Shown here: piece by piece, positions 38,281-46,724 of the stretch | Layout: the number at the start of each line of letters is the position of its first letter | How positions within the stretch are numbered: the first letter of the stretch is position 1 | Assembly: GCF_028401385.1 (NCBI RefSeq) | Contig: NZ_JAQOMR010000001.1 | Span: 126,501 to 190,500 of the forward strand | Direction of reading: 5' to 3' | DNA: 64,000 bases | Source: Marinicella algicola | GTDB lineage: Bacteria > Pseudomonadota > Gammaproteobacteria > Xanthomonadales > Marinicellaceae | The notes under the pieces: model-generated | Told to the model about the DNA's origin: nothing | The model's input: only the letters and a program-made list of their open reading frames with translations | The model's database searches: none | Made by a program: the position numbers and the translations under genes

Positions 38281-38314
38281 CTCCCGAGGGCCCCCTTCGG
38301 GAGTGTATGTTTTT
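38281..38314 (+). terminator. Rho-independent-terminator-like hairpin
   Basis: CTCCCGA (38281-38287) pairs perfectly with TCGGGAG (38297-38303) around a C-rich loop, followed within 7 bases by five T (38310-38314). It lies 12 bp after the tRNA-like 3' end, where a tRNA gene terminator is expected. Confidence 0.6.
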
Positions 38315-38587
38315 GTAGCCTTTCTGAAGTGGCTCGGGAAAACTGAACAGGCGAGATAAGTGGTGACCTGCTCCCCATGCATCTACACTGCGCCCATTTA
38401 TTGGACCGCCGGATGTTGGGTTTTCCGGCTATGATCACGATGGCAGGCTGGCAGCGCCACCGGGATTATGCAACGCGATCGGGACATTGTATCCGATCGC
38501 CGAATGAGGACGGTCCTCATTGTAGATCCTATGCAGGCTCACCGCGGAGCCTGATAATCGACCTCCGCTTTGAAGAGGAGGAATACG

Positions 38588-39730
38588 ATGGATACCGATT
38601 ACGTTGAACACTGCTATGTGGCGCTGGAGCTCAGCCAGAGAAGCTGGCTAATTGGCTATCTTTTACCTGGCTCAAAAAAGGTGCAAACGCAGAATGTCGC
38701 AGGTGGCGACACCGACGCTCTACTGGAGGCGCTGTCAAAGATTGCCAGCAAATGCCAAATGGAAACCGGTCCAGAGCGTTGCTCACATACCCTTCGGGTA
38801 TGTTTCGAGGCAGGCTATGACGGCTTCTGGCTGGCACGATTTCTAATCGATCGTGATATCGACACGTTGATCCTCGACCCTTCAAGTTTCCTGGTTTCAC
38901 GACGTGGACGTAGGGCAAAGACGGACCGAATTGATGTTGAGGCCATGGTATTCACATTGAAGGCCTACACCCTCGGCGACAAATCGGTTTGCCGCCCTGT
39001 TCGTCTACCAAGCGTGGACGAGGAAGATGCCAAGCGCCTGTCGCGCGAACGAACGTAATTGAAGAAGGAGCGTACTCGACACATCAATCGCATACGCGCG
39101 CTTTTGATCCTGCATGGAATTCGATCAGTTCCGGGTCTCTGGGGCGGGCGATGGAAAGACTGGCTATTGAGGACCCGCACCGGTGACGGGCGAGAATTAG
39201 GTTCGTTCATTCGCAGAGAGTTGTGCCGTCAGCTTGAACGTCTTGATCTTGTCAACGCTCAGCTCAAAGCTCTTGAACGGGAGCGCATGGAAGTGTGCAG
39301 CGCTGCAAACGGTGTCAGTAATGTTCAAAAGATCAGGACCCTAAAGCGGCTTGCCGGAATCGGAGAAGTGGGAGCCGTTCAGCTTGTTGGCGAAGTTTTC
39401 CATCGAAGCTTCAAGAATCGAAAGCATTTGGCGTCTTATCTCGGGTTAGCTCCAAGCCCCTATAGCAGTGGAGAAGTTTCCAGAGACCAGGGTATCAGCA
39501 AAGCGGGAAACAAGCAGGCTCGTGTCATGCTTATCGAACTGGCGTGGTGCTGGCTCAAATATCAGCCAGAAAGCCGGTTGACCCAATGGTACCAGTCTCG
39601 TTTCTCAGGGCACGGAAGCCGATCTGGAAAAGTTGGTATTGTTGCGTTGGCTCGCAAACTGGCAATTGCATTTTGGAGGTTCATCGAGGATGGCATTATC
39701 CCAGAGGGAGCAAAAATAACCGCCAATTAA
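38588..39730 (+). pseudogene. IS110-family transposase, interrupted by an in-frame TAA
   Basis: About 380 codons. The N-terminal DEDD (RuvC-like) domain is YVALELSQRSWLIGYLLPGS, LRVCFEAGYDGFWLARFLID and RRAKTDRIDVEAMVFTLKAY (Asp pair). A TAA at 39056-39058 follows SRERT. The same frame then continues with KKERTRHINRIRALLILHGI and the C-terminal Tnp_20 domain: LKRLAGIGEVGAVQLVGEVF, YLGLAPSPYSSGEVSRDQGI (catalytic Ser region) and GNKQARVMLIELAWCWLKYQ. Both halves stay in register, so this is a nonsense mutation rather than an indel. ATG 38588 has GAGGAGG upstream. Confidence 0.85.
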
Positions 39731-40009
39731 ATCATCTCATCTGCCGACGGGCAGTTGAAGGCAAGTGCGGATACCGTGCGTAGATAGGGCAACCAACCAT
39801 ACGCCGAGTTGTAGTTTGGTACTGCGCTTGCCAGCAGCCGTTTGGCCACCGTGGATCGGGATTATGGTGGGGAGCGAGGCTCCGACCGGATACAAGTGGA
39901 GGCACCAACGGTGCCAGATCAGCCAAACGAATGCAGACCCAAACCAACAAGCTCAACCGACTGCAGCAGAAGAGAATTTCAATGGCTTGACAAAATACGC
40001 TTCATACAA
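39731..40009 (+). ncRNA. Candidate guide-RNA region in the right end of IS110 element 1
   Basis: 279 bp of non-coding sequence between the transposase stop and the element boundary. Sequence GCGTAGATA at 39778-39786, 47 bases past the stop, is an 8-of-9 match to the insertion-site sequence GCGTAGACA. The octamer CGTAGATA also occurs 55 bases past the stop of element 2. IS1111-type members of this family carry their guide RNA downstream of the transposase. No structure prediction was possible here, and a match this short can be chance. Confidence 0.35.
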
Positions 40010-40241
40010 GTGTCTACGCCAATCCTCCAACTTTTCGCGCGCATCCGCAAGGCTCATGAACCAGTTCGCGTTCAGGCATTCCGCACGCAGCTTGCTGTTG
40101 AAGGCTTCGATGAAGCCGTTGTCGGTCGGCTTGTCAGGCCGCGAGAAGTCCAGTGTGACCTATGTTCACATAGGCCCACAGATCGAGGTCGCGGGAGATA
40201 AATTCGCTGCCATAGCACGTCGGGAAGAAGTGCTGTCGATA

Positions 40242-40291
40242 GGTTATGGCCAACCGCGGAGCCCCAAATAGCATAGTGGGTGGCCATAACC
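40242..40291 (+). repeat. Long inverted repeat in the left end of IS110 element 2
   Basis: GGTTATGGCCA and TGGCCATAACC form an 11-bp perfect stem with a 28-base loop, between the element's left boundary and the transposase start. The bases just before the stem (GCTGTCGATAGG) share GTCGATA with the target sequence GGTCGATAACGG. It could be part of a guide RNA or a recombinase-recognition structure. Confidence 0.55.
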
Positions 40292-40345
40292 GGTCCCAGG
40301 TCTCAACAGTGGTTTTGCTGAACCACACCGCTGAGGAGACAGGCT

Positions 40346-41563
40346 ATGACCATTCACCATACTACCCCCGCGACCTTGCTGGTCGCCATCGACATTTCCA
40401 AGAATCGCCACGAGGTTCTGATCGGAATTCCGGGCAAGAAGCGCCGCCGGCGCATGACGGTCACCAATACGCTCGAGGACTTCAGAAGACTGTCTGCGGC
40501 CCTAGCCAGCTACGATCTCCCGGTGCGGATCGGGTTCGAGGTGACCGGTAACTATCACCGGCCACTGGCGCACCATCTCGGCCAGTATGGGTTTGAGCTG
40601 AAGCTCGTCTCTTCTGTCGGCCTCGCCCGGACGCGGGAGGCCCTGCACAACAGCTGGGACAAGAATGACCCGAAGGATGCTCAGGTTATCCTGCACATGC
40701 TCGAGATCGGAGCAGTGCAGTTTTTCCATGATCCCCTGGTCGTCGGGACAGCGGACATTCAGGAGCTCTCGAAGACCCACGAGATCGTCTCACGCTCGAA
40801 GACCGAGCTTTGGCACCGCATCCTGACGCATTACCTGCCACTCTACTTCCCCGAGGCTGAGCGGTTTCATCGAAGCTCTCGGACCGACTGGCTCCTGGCA
40901 TTCATCGAGAAGTATCCAACACCGACGATGATTACGACCATGAACCAGGAAGCCTTCATCGCAGACACCTGGCAGGTGGTTGGCAAGAAGGTCTCCAAAG
41001 AGCGCCTGCTTTCAGACATTTACGCCACGGCCGAAATCTCTGTTGGATTGCCCGTACATGCGGGCTCCGACGCCGTGCGCATGTTCCGCCTTGTCCTTGC
41101 CGAGGGCAGAAGCCTTGTCCGCCAACGCAACGAGATCGAGGCCAGGGCAGTCGAGCTGCCGGACTATCAGTTGCTGACAACCATTCCCGGAATCGGTCCG
41201 ATCAACGCCATGACCATTCTGGCCGAGGCAGGTGACCTGCGCCGGTTCCGACATCACCGGCAATTCCTGAAGTTCTGCGGCATGGACCTCGCCACTGTGC
41301 AGTCTGGCATGTTCCGCGGTCAAAGCCGGATATCGAAGTACGGCAACGCCCGCCTGCGTCGTACGCTCTGGATGGCCGGCCAGACTGCCGTTCTCAAGCG
41401 GACCAACAGCTTTCGTGACAAGTTCGAACGCTACATCTCGAAAGATCGACACAACGCTCATCTGCGTCGCAAGGCTTACACCGCGATCGCGGCAAAGATG
41501 GCGCGCACCGTACACGCCGTAGTTAAACACGGCGAACCCTATCGCCCCTTCTTCGAGGGGTGA
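40346..41563 (+). CDS. IS110-family transposase
   Basis: 405-residue DEDD transposase. N-terminal RuvC-like domain: LLVAIDISKNRHEVLIGIPG (first Asp), PVRIGFEVTGNYHRPLAHHL (Glu) and HNSWDKNDPKDAQVILHMLE (Asp pair). C-terminal Transposase_20 domain: YQLLTTIPGIGPINAMTILA and GMDLATVQSGMFRGQSRISK (Ser region), then YGNARLRRTLWMAGQTAVLK. ATG 40346 has GAGGAG upstream. It works with an element-encoded guide RNA in this family. No defects. Confidence 0.93.
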   Translation: MTIHHTTPATLLVAIDISKNRHEVLIGIPGKKRRRRMTVTNTLEDFRRLSAALASYDLPVRIGFEVTGNYHRPLAHHLGQYGFELKLVSSVGLARTREALHNSWDKNDPKDAQVILHMLEIGAVQFFHDPLVVGTADIQELSKTHEIVSRSKTELWHRILTHYLPLYFPEAERFHRSSRTDWLLAFIEKYPTPTMITTMNQEAFIADTWQVVGKKVSKERLLSDIYATAEISVGLPVHAGSDAVRMFRLVLAEGRSLVRQRNEIEARAVELPDYQLLTTIPGIGPINAMTILAEAGDLRRFRHHRQFLKFCGMDLATVQSGMFRGQSRISKYGNARLRRTLWMAGQTAVLKRTNSFRDKFERYISKDRHNAHLRRKAYTAIAAKMARTVHAVVKHGEPYRPFFEG

Positions 41564-41827
41564 GCCCAGGCGGAAGGACCTCTTTCTGACACGAGCCGTG
41601 GAGGCAGGCATCTGACCTCGTAGATAATGTTCGGGCCTTCTGCTTGGGAATTGGGATCTCGTATTAAGGACGGTGAGGGCCGCCATCGCGCGTACCCTGT
41701 GTTTGGCTCATGGAAGAGATCATTTCTTGACGGCAGAGCCCGTCTGGGCAATCTTAACAAGGCACCCGGGACACCGGATGCCCTATGACCTGCTGACCTA
41801 AGCAGCCAGATTTTCTCGACATAGGAC
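41564..41827 (+). ncRNA. Candidate guide-RNA region in the right end of IS110 element 2
   Basis: 264 bp of non-coding sequence after the transposase stop. GTAGATAATG at 41620-41629 is an 8-of-10 match to the target GTCGATAACG. It shares the octamer CGTAGATA, at a similar distance from the stop, with element 1. This could be a guide segment or a shared structural motif. The family biology is established; this specific placement is conjecture. Confidence 0.35.
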
Positions 41828-42373
41828 GTTATCGACCCGTATCGTCTTCGGATAACCGCCTTTCCTGCAGATCCGTTCCAGGGTGTGCACCACATCTTCA
41901 CCGCGATAGGCAAAGCGCGGGTCGGTCGCCAGGCTGAAGCGGGAATGGATATCCACAATGGTCAGGATCCGCAGTTTCTTGCCCGCCGCGAGCTGGTCGT
42001 GAACAAAGTCCATAGCCCAGATATCGTTCGGCCCTATGGCCTCCTGGCGGTCCTCGCGCAGCTTTGCCTTCACCCGGCGTTTCGGGTTCTTGTTCCTGAG
42101 CTGAAGCCCTAACGCCTTGTAAATTCTGCGGGTCTTCTTGATATTGACCGTCCAGCCTTCTCGTCGAAGGAGCACGTGAACACGGCGATAGCCAAACCGG
42201 ACGCGTGTCTCGCATATCTCCTTGATACGCCTTTCAAGAGCGGCCTGACCGATGCGGCGGGATTTGTAATGGTAGGTCGAGGTGTCGAACGTCAAAACCT
42301 TGCAGGCTCGTCTGGATCGACACGCCCCAATCCACCAGTATCCCATCCACGAGCTTGCGCGTCCGGGCAGGCC

Positions 42374-42639
42374 TTAGAGCTTTCGGCGAATGACATCCTG
42401 AAGCATCTCGCGGTCCAGCGTCAGGTCCGCCACGATCCGTTTCAGCCCGGAGTTCTCATCTTCCAAAGCCTTCAGCCGGCGCATCTCGTCAGGCAGCAGG
42501 CCCGCATATTTTTCTTCCAGTTGAAATAGGTCGCCTGGCTGATCCCAGCCTTGCGGCAGATCTCAGCCACAGGCACACCGTCATCGCCCTGCTTGAGAAT
42601 AAACGCATTCTGGGCGTCCGAAAACCTCGATGCCTTCAT
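42374..42639 (-). pseudogene. IS3-family transposase OrfA, frameshifted
   Basis: From ATG 42639 with GGAGTGGAAGAG upstream: MKASRFSDAQNAFILKQGDD, GVPVAEICRKAGISQATYFN, WKK. The frame is then lost at a run of five A (T run at 42509-42513); six A would continue as KKYAGLLPDEMRRLKAL and DREMLQDVIRRKL, with the stop at 42374. A homopolymer contraction. The 5' open extension to 42693 is not part of the gene. Confidence 0.82.
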
Positions 42640-42835
42640 CTCTTCCACTCCTTCTCCCGGCCGGGAAAATACCGCGGAAAACTCTAACTTCAAACGATCC
42701 GGTTTTCAGGGGCAGAGCACGCAGATCGGTCCGCCGCCGTCATGGACCGACAAATCGGTACAGAAAACGGATGTGCCCCAGACCGCCCCAGCCTATTGAT
42801 CCGGCTTGTGGTTTCGCGCCGTGATCGAACCTGTT

Positions 42836-43591
42836 TCAATCGGCGTCCTGCGGATTGCCTATTCCCTTTTCTATTCCATCGAGGACGCAATCGAGGCCGG
42901 TTTTGAACAATGTCTCTGCCGGGACGTCGTCGGCCTCCAGAACGAAACGGGACAGTGTAGGGAAACGGCCGGAATTGATCATTCGTTCTGCGCTTGACCA
43001 GTTCGCCTGTTGCCATTCTGCCTTGTTCAGGCCTGTCTCTGCCCCCAGGCGGATTTCGCTGACCTCATGCTGAATGGCCCCGATGACATAGGCCTGAACG
43101 GTCCTCATCGCCTTGACGATGATGTTGATGTCCTCGAAGCCCCGCACCTTGCTGAGCGCGGCGAGCGCCGTCTCGAAATGAGCCAGCGCGTTCGGTCCAC
43201 GGTGATGACGGCGCCCGCCCAGTAAAGCGGCGAACCAAAGATGCCGAAGCGCCACCTCCCGTGTCCGAAACGCAAAGGCCTTCAGTGCGTCTCGCCAGTC
43301 AACCGAATCCGGCCCGCCGATATGCGTCTCTCCATAGACGTGATCAATCATCAGGTCGACGAGTTCCTCTTTCGTCGCGATGTAGCGATAGAGCCGCATC
43401 GGGACGGCCTTCATCGCTCCGCCGACGCTTCGAAGAGAAACCGCGTCCATGCCTTTTTCGTCCGCGATGGCCACAGCAGCCCGAACGATCATGTCCCGGC
43501 TCAATGCAACGGGCGCGGGGCGGCTGACCGGCTCCGGTCGTTCCCAAATCGACAGGTTTTCGAGGTCAGTCTTCTTCGGCCGTCTTGTCAT
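42836..43591 (-). CDS. TetR/AcrR-family transcriptional regulator
   Basis: 251-residue TetR regulator with an N-terminal extension (MTRRPKKTDLENLSIWERPE), the helix-turn-helix DMIVRAAVAIADEKGMDAVS and AVPMRLYRYIATKEELVDLM, and a C-terminal TetR_C_1-type domain (like TetR class repressors of antibiotic efflux). Intact. It is divergent from a FAD monooxygenase gene with a 300-bp gap. TetR regulators of this subgroup often sit next to such monooxygenases, so it may repress that gene. Confidence 0.88.
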   Translation of the reverse strand: MTRRPKKTDLENLSIWERPEPVSRPAPVALSRDMIVRAAVAIADEKGMDAVSLRSVGGAMKAVPMRLYRYIATKEELVDLMIDHVYGETHIGGPDSVDWRDALKAFAFRTREVALRHLWFAALLGGRRHHRGPNALAHFETALAALSKVRGFEDINIIVKAMRTVQAYVIGAIQHEVSEIRLGAETGLNKAEWQQANWSSAERMINSGRFPTLSRFVLEADDVPAETLFKTGLDCVLDGIEKGIGNPQDAD

Positions 43592-43891
43592 GCTCGAATT
43601 TGTTTCACCTGTCTGCCGGGTTGCATTTCGGTATCGGCTTGCTTGCCATGACGATCATTTCATTTTGTATCATCTCTGGTCAACGCCTTCCATTGCTGCC
43701 GGCCAGGGCGCCCCGGTTTGAAGGCATCGCAGACACCGCGCTTTCAAACGGGCCTGCATCCGTTCAAGTCGGGTGGAAGGCGCGGCCAGAGCTGCTCCAA
43801 ACCAGCTTTACAGTAATTATTTACAGTGTATATATGTGTACGCCGTAAATTTCTGCAAATATGCAGCTTGGATGGCGAAAGGTCTGCCCAC
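43592..43891. promoter_or_regulatory. tetR/monooxygenase divergent control region
   Basis: 300 bp between divergent genes. An AT-rich segment at 43805-43850 contains TTTACAGTAATTATTTACAG (a repeated TTTACAG) and GTATATATGTGTAC, possible promoter and operator elements in an otherwise GC-rich surround. No exact long palindrome. Assignment by position only. Confidence 0.4.
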
Positions 43892-45768
43892 GTGACGAAT
43901 GAAGCAACGAAGGTCTTGGTGGTCGGCGGTGGAATTGTGGGGCTGTCGGCGGCGGTCTTCCTCGCTGCGCGCGGCGTTCAGTGCTTGCTGGTCGAGCGCC
44001 ATGCCGACAGCTCGCCGCACCCCCGCGCGTTCGGTTTCACAACGCGTACGATGGAGCTCTACCGTGCCGTCGGCCTCGGCGCGCGAATTCCCCAGGCGCC
44101 AGCTGGCTCCGGGGCCCCCGCCGGTTGAAGGTCGAGAGCCTGGCTGGCCGTTGGGCAGATGATGAGATCGCATGGACCCCGGCCGGACCTGACGGCGAGG
44201 CCGCGGAGCAGGCCCCGGCCGGCATCGAATACTCGATCTGCACCGGCGCGACGCTGGCCCAGGATCGCCTCGAGCCTATTCTCAGGGCCAGAGCCGCGGA
44301 GCTGGGCGCCGATGTCAGGATGTCGACCGAACTTCGTTCCTTCAATCAGGATGCCGATGGGGTAACCGCCCTGCTGCACCGTGACGGTCGCGAATATACG
44401 CTGAGGGCGGACTACATGATCGCGGCGGACGGGCACTCCAGTCCTATCCGTCAGGCGCTGGGCATCGGGCAAGACGGGCGCGGTCTGCTTCACACGGTAC
44501 GAAGCGTGCTGTTTCGTGCGCCGCTGGAGCAATATCTGCAATCCGGCATCAGCCAGTTCGAGATCGAGCAGCCCGACTTCGCGGGAATGCTGACAACTTA
44601 CCGGGACGGTCGCTGGCTTTTGATGTTTCCCGACGAACAGGACCAGGACGGGCCGGGCCTGGTAACGCTGATAGAGAAGGCCATAGGCCGGACCGATCTG
44701 CCGGTGGAGATCATCACCACGGGCCGGTGGGAACTCAGTGCGTTGATAGCAGATCGCTTCACGTCCGGCCGCGTATTTCTCGCCGGCGACGCTGCTCATA
44801 CGTTACCCCGCGCGCGGCGGCTATGGTGCCAATACCGGCATCGAGGATGCCCACAACCTTGCCTGGAAAATCGCCTGCGTGGTTTCGGGAGTATCGAGAT
44901 CCGGACCTGCTGGATACCTATGATGCCGAACGCCGGCCGATCGCCTGGCTTCGGCACGGACAAATTTTCGCAAGACCGGACTACCGCCGGTTCGCGACGG
45001 AATCGGACGTGGAAGTGCCTGTGATCGAGGACGAGGCGATGGAGCTGGGCCAGTTGTACCGCTCGTCTGCCGTGATGGACGCCAGCGACGAATTACCGCC
45101 AGCCTTGCGGCCCGATCAGTGGAATGGCCAGCCGGGCACGCGGGCGCCCCATGTCTGGGTTGCAGTGGGTGGCGCACGGATCTCCACACTGGATCTGGTG
45201 CAGTCCGGCTGGGTGATGCTGACCGAAGACACGTGCTGGCTCGCGGCTGCGCAGGCTGCAGTCGATAGCCTGGAACTCAAGCTTGAATGTGTCCTGATTG
45301 GCGGGGCGGTTGCGAGATCCGACGCCATCAGCAACCAGCAATGTACTTGATTTGCCGATCGAATGGATTGCCGCCGATCCACAGCGCAGCTCCGCGCTTG
45401 CATCAATTTTCCCGGAGATGATGGATCATCCGGATTACCGGAGAAGCAAATCCATGAGCCTTCGCCAGCTTCAGCCGTTGGCGCCCGACAGTATCTCCGC
45501 TGATGCGCTTGCGAGGGCCGAATTGGCGTTTGCGGGGATCGCGGCCCCTTCTGTTGCGGATGTTGAACCCGATGCCTTTACGCGGGCCTTTGGTATCGGC
45601 CCATCCGGTGCGTCGTTGATCCGCCCGGACGGCTACATTGCCTGGCGCGCCTTTGCGATGCCGAAAGACCCGGCAGCAGCGACCAAGGACGTGCTTTGCC
45701 GTGTTGCCCATGCCAGGCAGTGGCAAGGTCTCGTGTCCCGAACTGTCGGGGGACGCGGTGGTCGATGA
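43892..45768 (+). pseudogene. FAD-dependent aromatic-ring monooxygenase (group A), multiply frameshifted
   Basis: Flavoprotein hydroxylase of the PheA/TfdB/RdmE type. From GTG 43892: VLVVGGGIVGLSAAVFLAAR (FAD dinucleotide fold) and LLVERHADSSPHPRAFGFTT. The frame changes near 44105 into AQDRLEPILRARAAELGADV and YMIAADGHSSPIRQALGI (the DG motif), then VFLAGDAAHTLPRA (GD motif). It changes again near 44810, and the C-terminal thioredoxin-like domain runs through FREYRDPDLLDTYDAERRPI and, in the last frame, FGIGPSGASLIRPDGYIAWR. At least four indels. Hydroxylates phenols or polyketides in the family; substrate unknown. Confidence 0.8.
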
Positions 45769-45832
45769 CAACAACGATACCGCCTTGCCGCTGATGATCA
45801 GCAGGAAGGTCCCGCTATCGGATCAAGGGCTT

Positions 45833-46724
45833 ATGGCGAATGACGGATCACCGCGTTCCAGGCCACGATTGCGGATGGCGGCAGCGCTTTGGCCGGCACC
45901 ATTATTGGCGCCTGCCTCCAGCCGGCAGTTTTGGGTGTCTTCCGCCAAATTGCAGGACGCGGAGGCGACAGCGAAACCGCGCAATCAACAACGAAAGAAG
46001 CTCCGGTATCTGCCGCTGCAGAGCCTCTGGATGTCGTCGCCCTTGGTCGCCTGCTTCCGCTTGGCGACATCGTGGCACTGGCCTTGCCGAGCGGGGCTGG
46101 CGATGCACGCGTTGCGCGGCTGCTCGTGGCGGAAGGTGAGCGGGTCGAAGCCGGGCAGGTGATCGCGGAACGCGATAATCTGCCGCAACTTCTCGCCCAG
46201 AAATCGAGCGCGGAGTCCGAGCTTGCCGCGCAGCAGGCGACATTGGAACAGGCCCGCGCCGCCATGCTTGCGAGTTACCGGGAAGCCCGCGCCAATCAGA
46301 CACGCGCCGAGGCTGCCCTTATGCTTGCAAAGCAGGAGCTTGCACGGATGACAAAGCTCTCCGAAAAAACTTGAGCACGCAGATACAACTGGACCAGGCG
46401 CAATCGACTGCCGCTCAGGCTTCAGCAGAAATTGATCGGATGACAGCGCTCCTCGAACGATATGCCGGCGTGGAGGAAGGCACACAGGCCGACATCGTAT
46501 TGGCGCAGCGCAATGTGGACGTGGCGCGCGCCAGGCTCGATCGGGCCATTCTAGATATTGCCGGGGCAAGGATTGTCGCGCCTCAAGCCGGCACGGTGCT
46601 GGCTATCCATATCCGCGCCGGAGAGAAAGTCGGCGAGGCAGGGGTTGTCACCCTTGGCAACGTAGACCGGATGATGGCCGAACTGGAGGTCTATCAGACC
46701 GACATCGGCAAGCGTGATCTCTAG
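45833..46724 (+). pseudogene. HlyD-type membrane fusion protein (DevB-like), truncated
   Basis: Periplasmic adaptor of an ABC exporter. LDVVALGRLLPLGDIVALAL and DARVARLLVAEGERVEAGQV form the lipoyl-like half. Long Ala/Glu/Gln-rich coiled coil follows (SAESELAAQQATLEQARAAM, then AALMLAKQELARMTKLS). A frame change at about 46370 leads to IVAPQAGTVLAIHIRAGEKV and MMAELEVYQTDIGKRDL. The beta-barrel C-terminal domain is missing: the frame ends at 46724, against the end of the convergent XRE gene. The N-terminus is uncertain. No partner ABC gene is present. Confidence 0.7.

Larger units (their letters stand above)
37943..38389. other. Intergenic region holding a tRNA-like 3' end and terminator
   Basis: About 450 bases between the DUF2264 gene and the nested IS3 block with no supported protein gene. 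It contains the tRNA-fMet-like 3' sequence at 38246-38268 and a terminator-like hairpin just after it, described separately. The rest is featureless to my reading. Confidence 0.5.
38525..40009 (+). mobile_element. IS110-family element 1, inserted in the IS3 orfB
   Basis: 1,485-bp insertion defined by the restored IS3 reading frame on both sides. It has no terminal inverted repeats, as expected for IS110. The transposase (38588-39730) is preceded by only 63 bp, which contain the hairpin CAGGCTC-ACCGCG-GAGCCTG (38534-38553), and followed by 279 bp of non-coding sequence. In this family the long non-coding end usually encodes the guide RNA that directs integration. Confidence 0.82.
40212..41827 (+). 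mobile_element. IS110-family element 2, inserted in the IS3 orfB, intact
   Basis: 1,616-bp insertion delimited by the restored IS3 frame (GGTCGATAAC joined to GGCAGCGAATT). No terminal inverted repeats. The transposase at 40346-41563 is intact, with 134 bp before it and 264 bp after it. The left segment holds an 11-bp perfect stem, GGTTATGGCCA (40242-40252) with TGGCCATAACC (40281-40291). It belongs to a different subgroup from element 1, so the two arrived separately, about 200 bp of IS3 sequence apart. Confidence 0.87.
38435..42376 (-). pseudogene. IS3-family transposase OrfB, in three pieces
   Basis: Piece 1 (42346-41828): FDTSTYHYKSRRIGQAALER, RIKEICETRVRFGYRRVHVL and NDIWAMDFVHDQLAAGKKLR (first catalytic Asp), ending KTIRVDN (second Asp). 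Piece 2 (40211-40010): GSEFISRDLDLWAY, then LDFSRPDKPTDNGFIEAFNS (catalytic Glu) and ADAREKLEDWRRH. Piece 3 (38524-38435): YNEDRPHSAIGYNVPIALHN, PGGAASLPS and stop. Small indels also occur near 40150 and near 42310. The DDE triad and both termini are present, so this was an active element before the IS110 insertions. Confidence 0.85.
38390..42725 (-). mobile_element. IS3-family element (IS407/IS51-like) split by two IS110 insertions
   Basis: One leftward IS3 element whose orfB is found in three pieces: 42346-41828, 40211-40010 and 38524-38435. Removing 40212-41827 joins GGTCGATAAC directly to GGCAGCGAATT, restoring the motif R-V-D-N-G-S-E-F. Removing 38525-40009 joins GGCGTAGACAC to TACAATGAGG, restoring W-R-R-H-Y-N-E-D-R-P. 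Each removed segment carries one IS110 transposase. Outer ends are approximate: around CTGCGCCCATTTATTGG near 38390 and TGCCCCTGAAAACCGG near 42715. Confidence 0.85.

Noticed and set aside
41620..41629. GTAGATAATG as a proven target-guide match of IS110 element 2
   Set aside because: Eight of ten matching bases in a search of a few hundred positions is not improbable by chance, and the octamer CGTAGATA is shared with element 1, which has a different target; kept only as a hypothesis.
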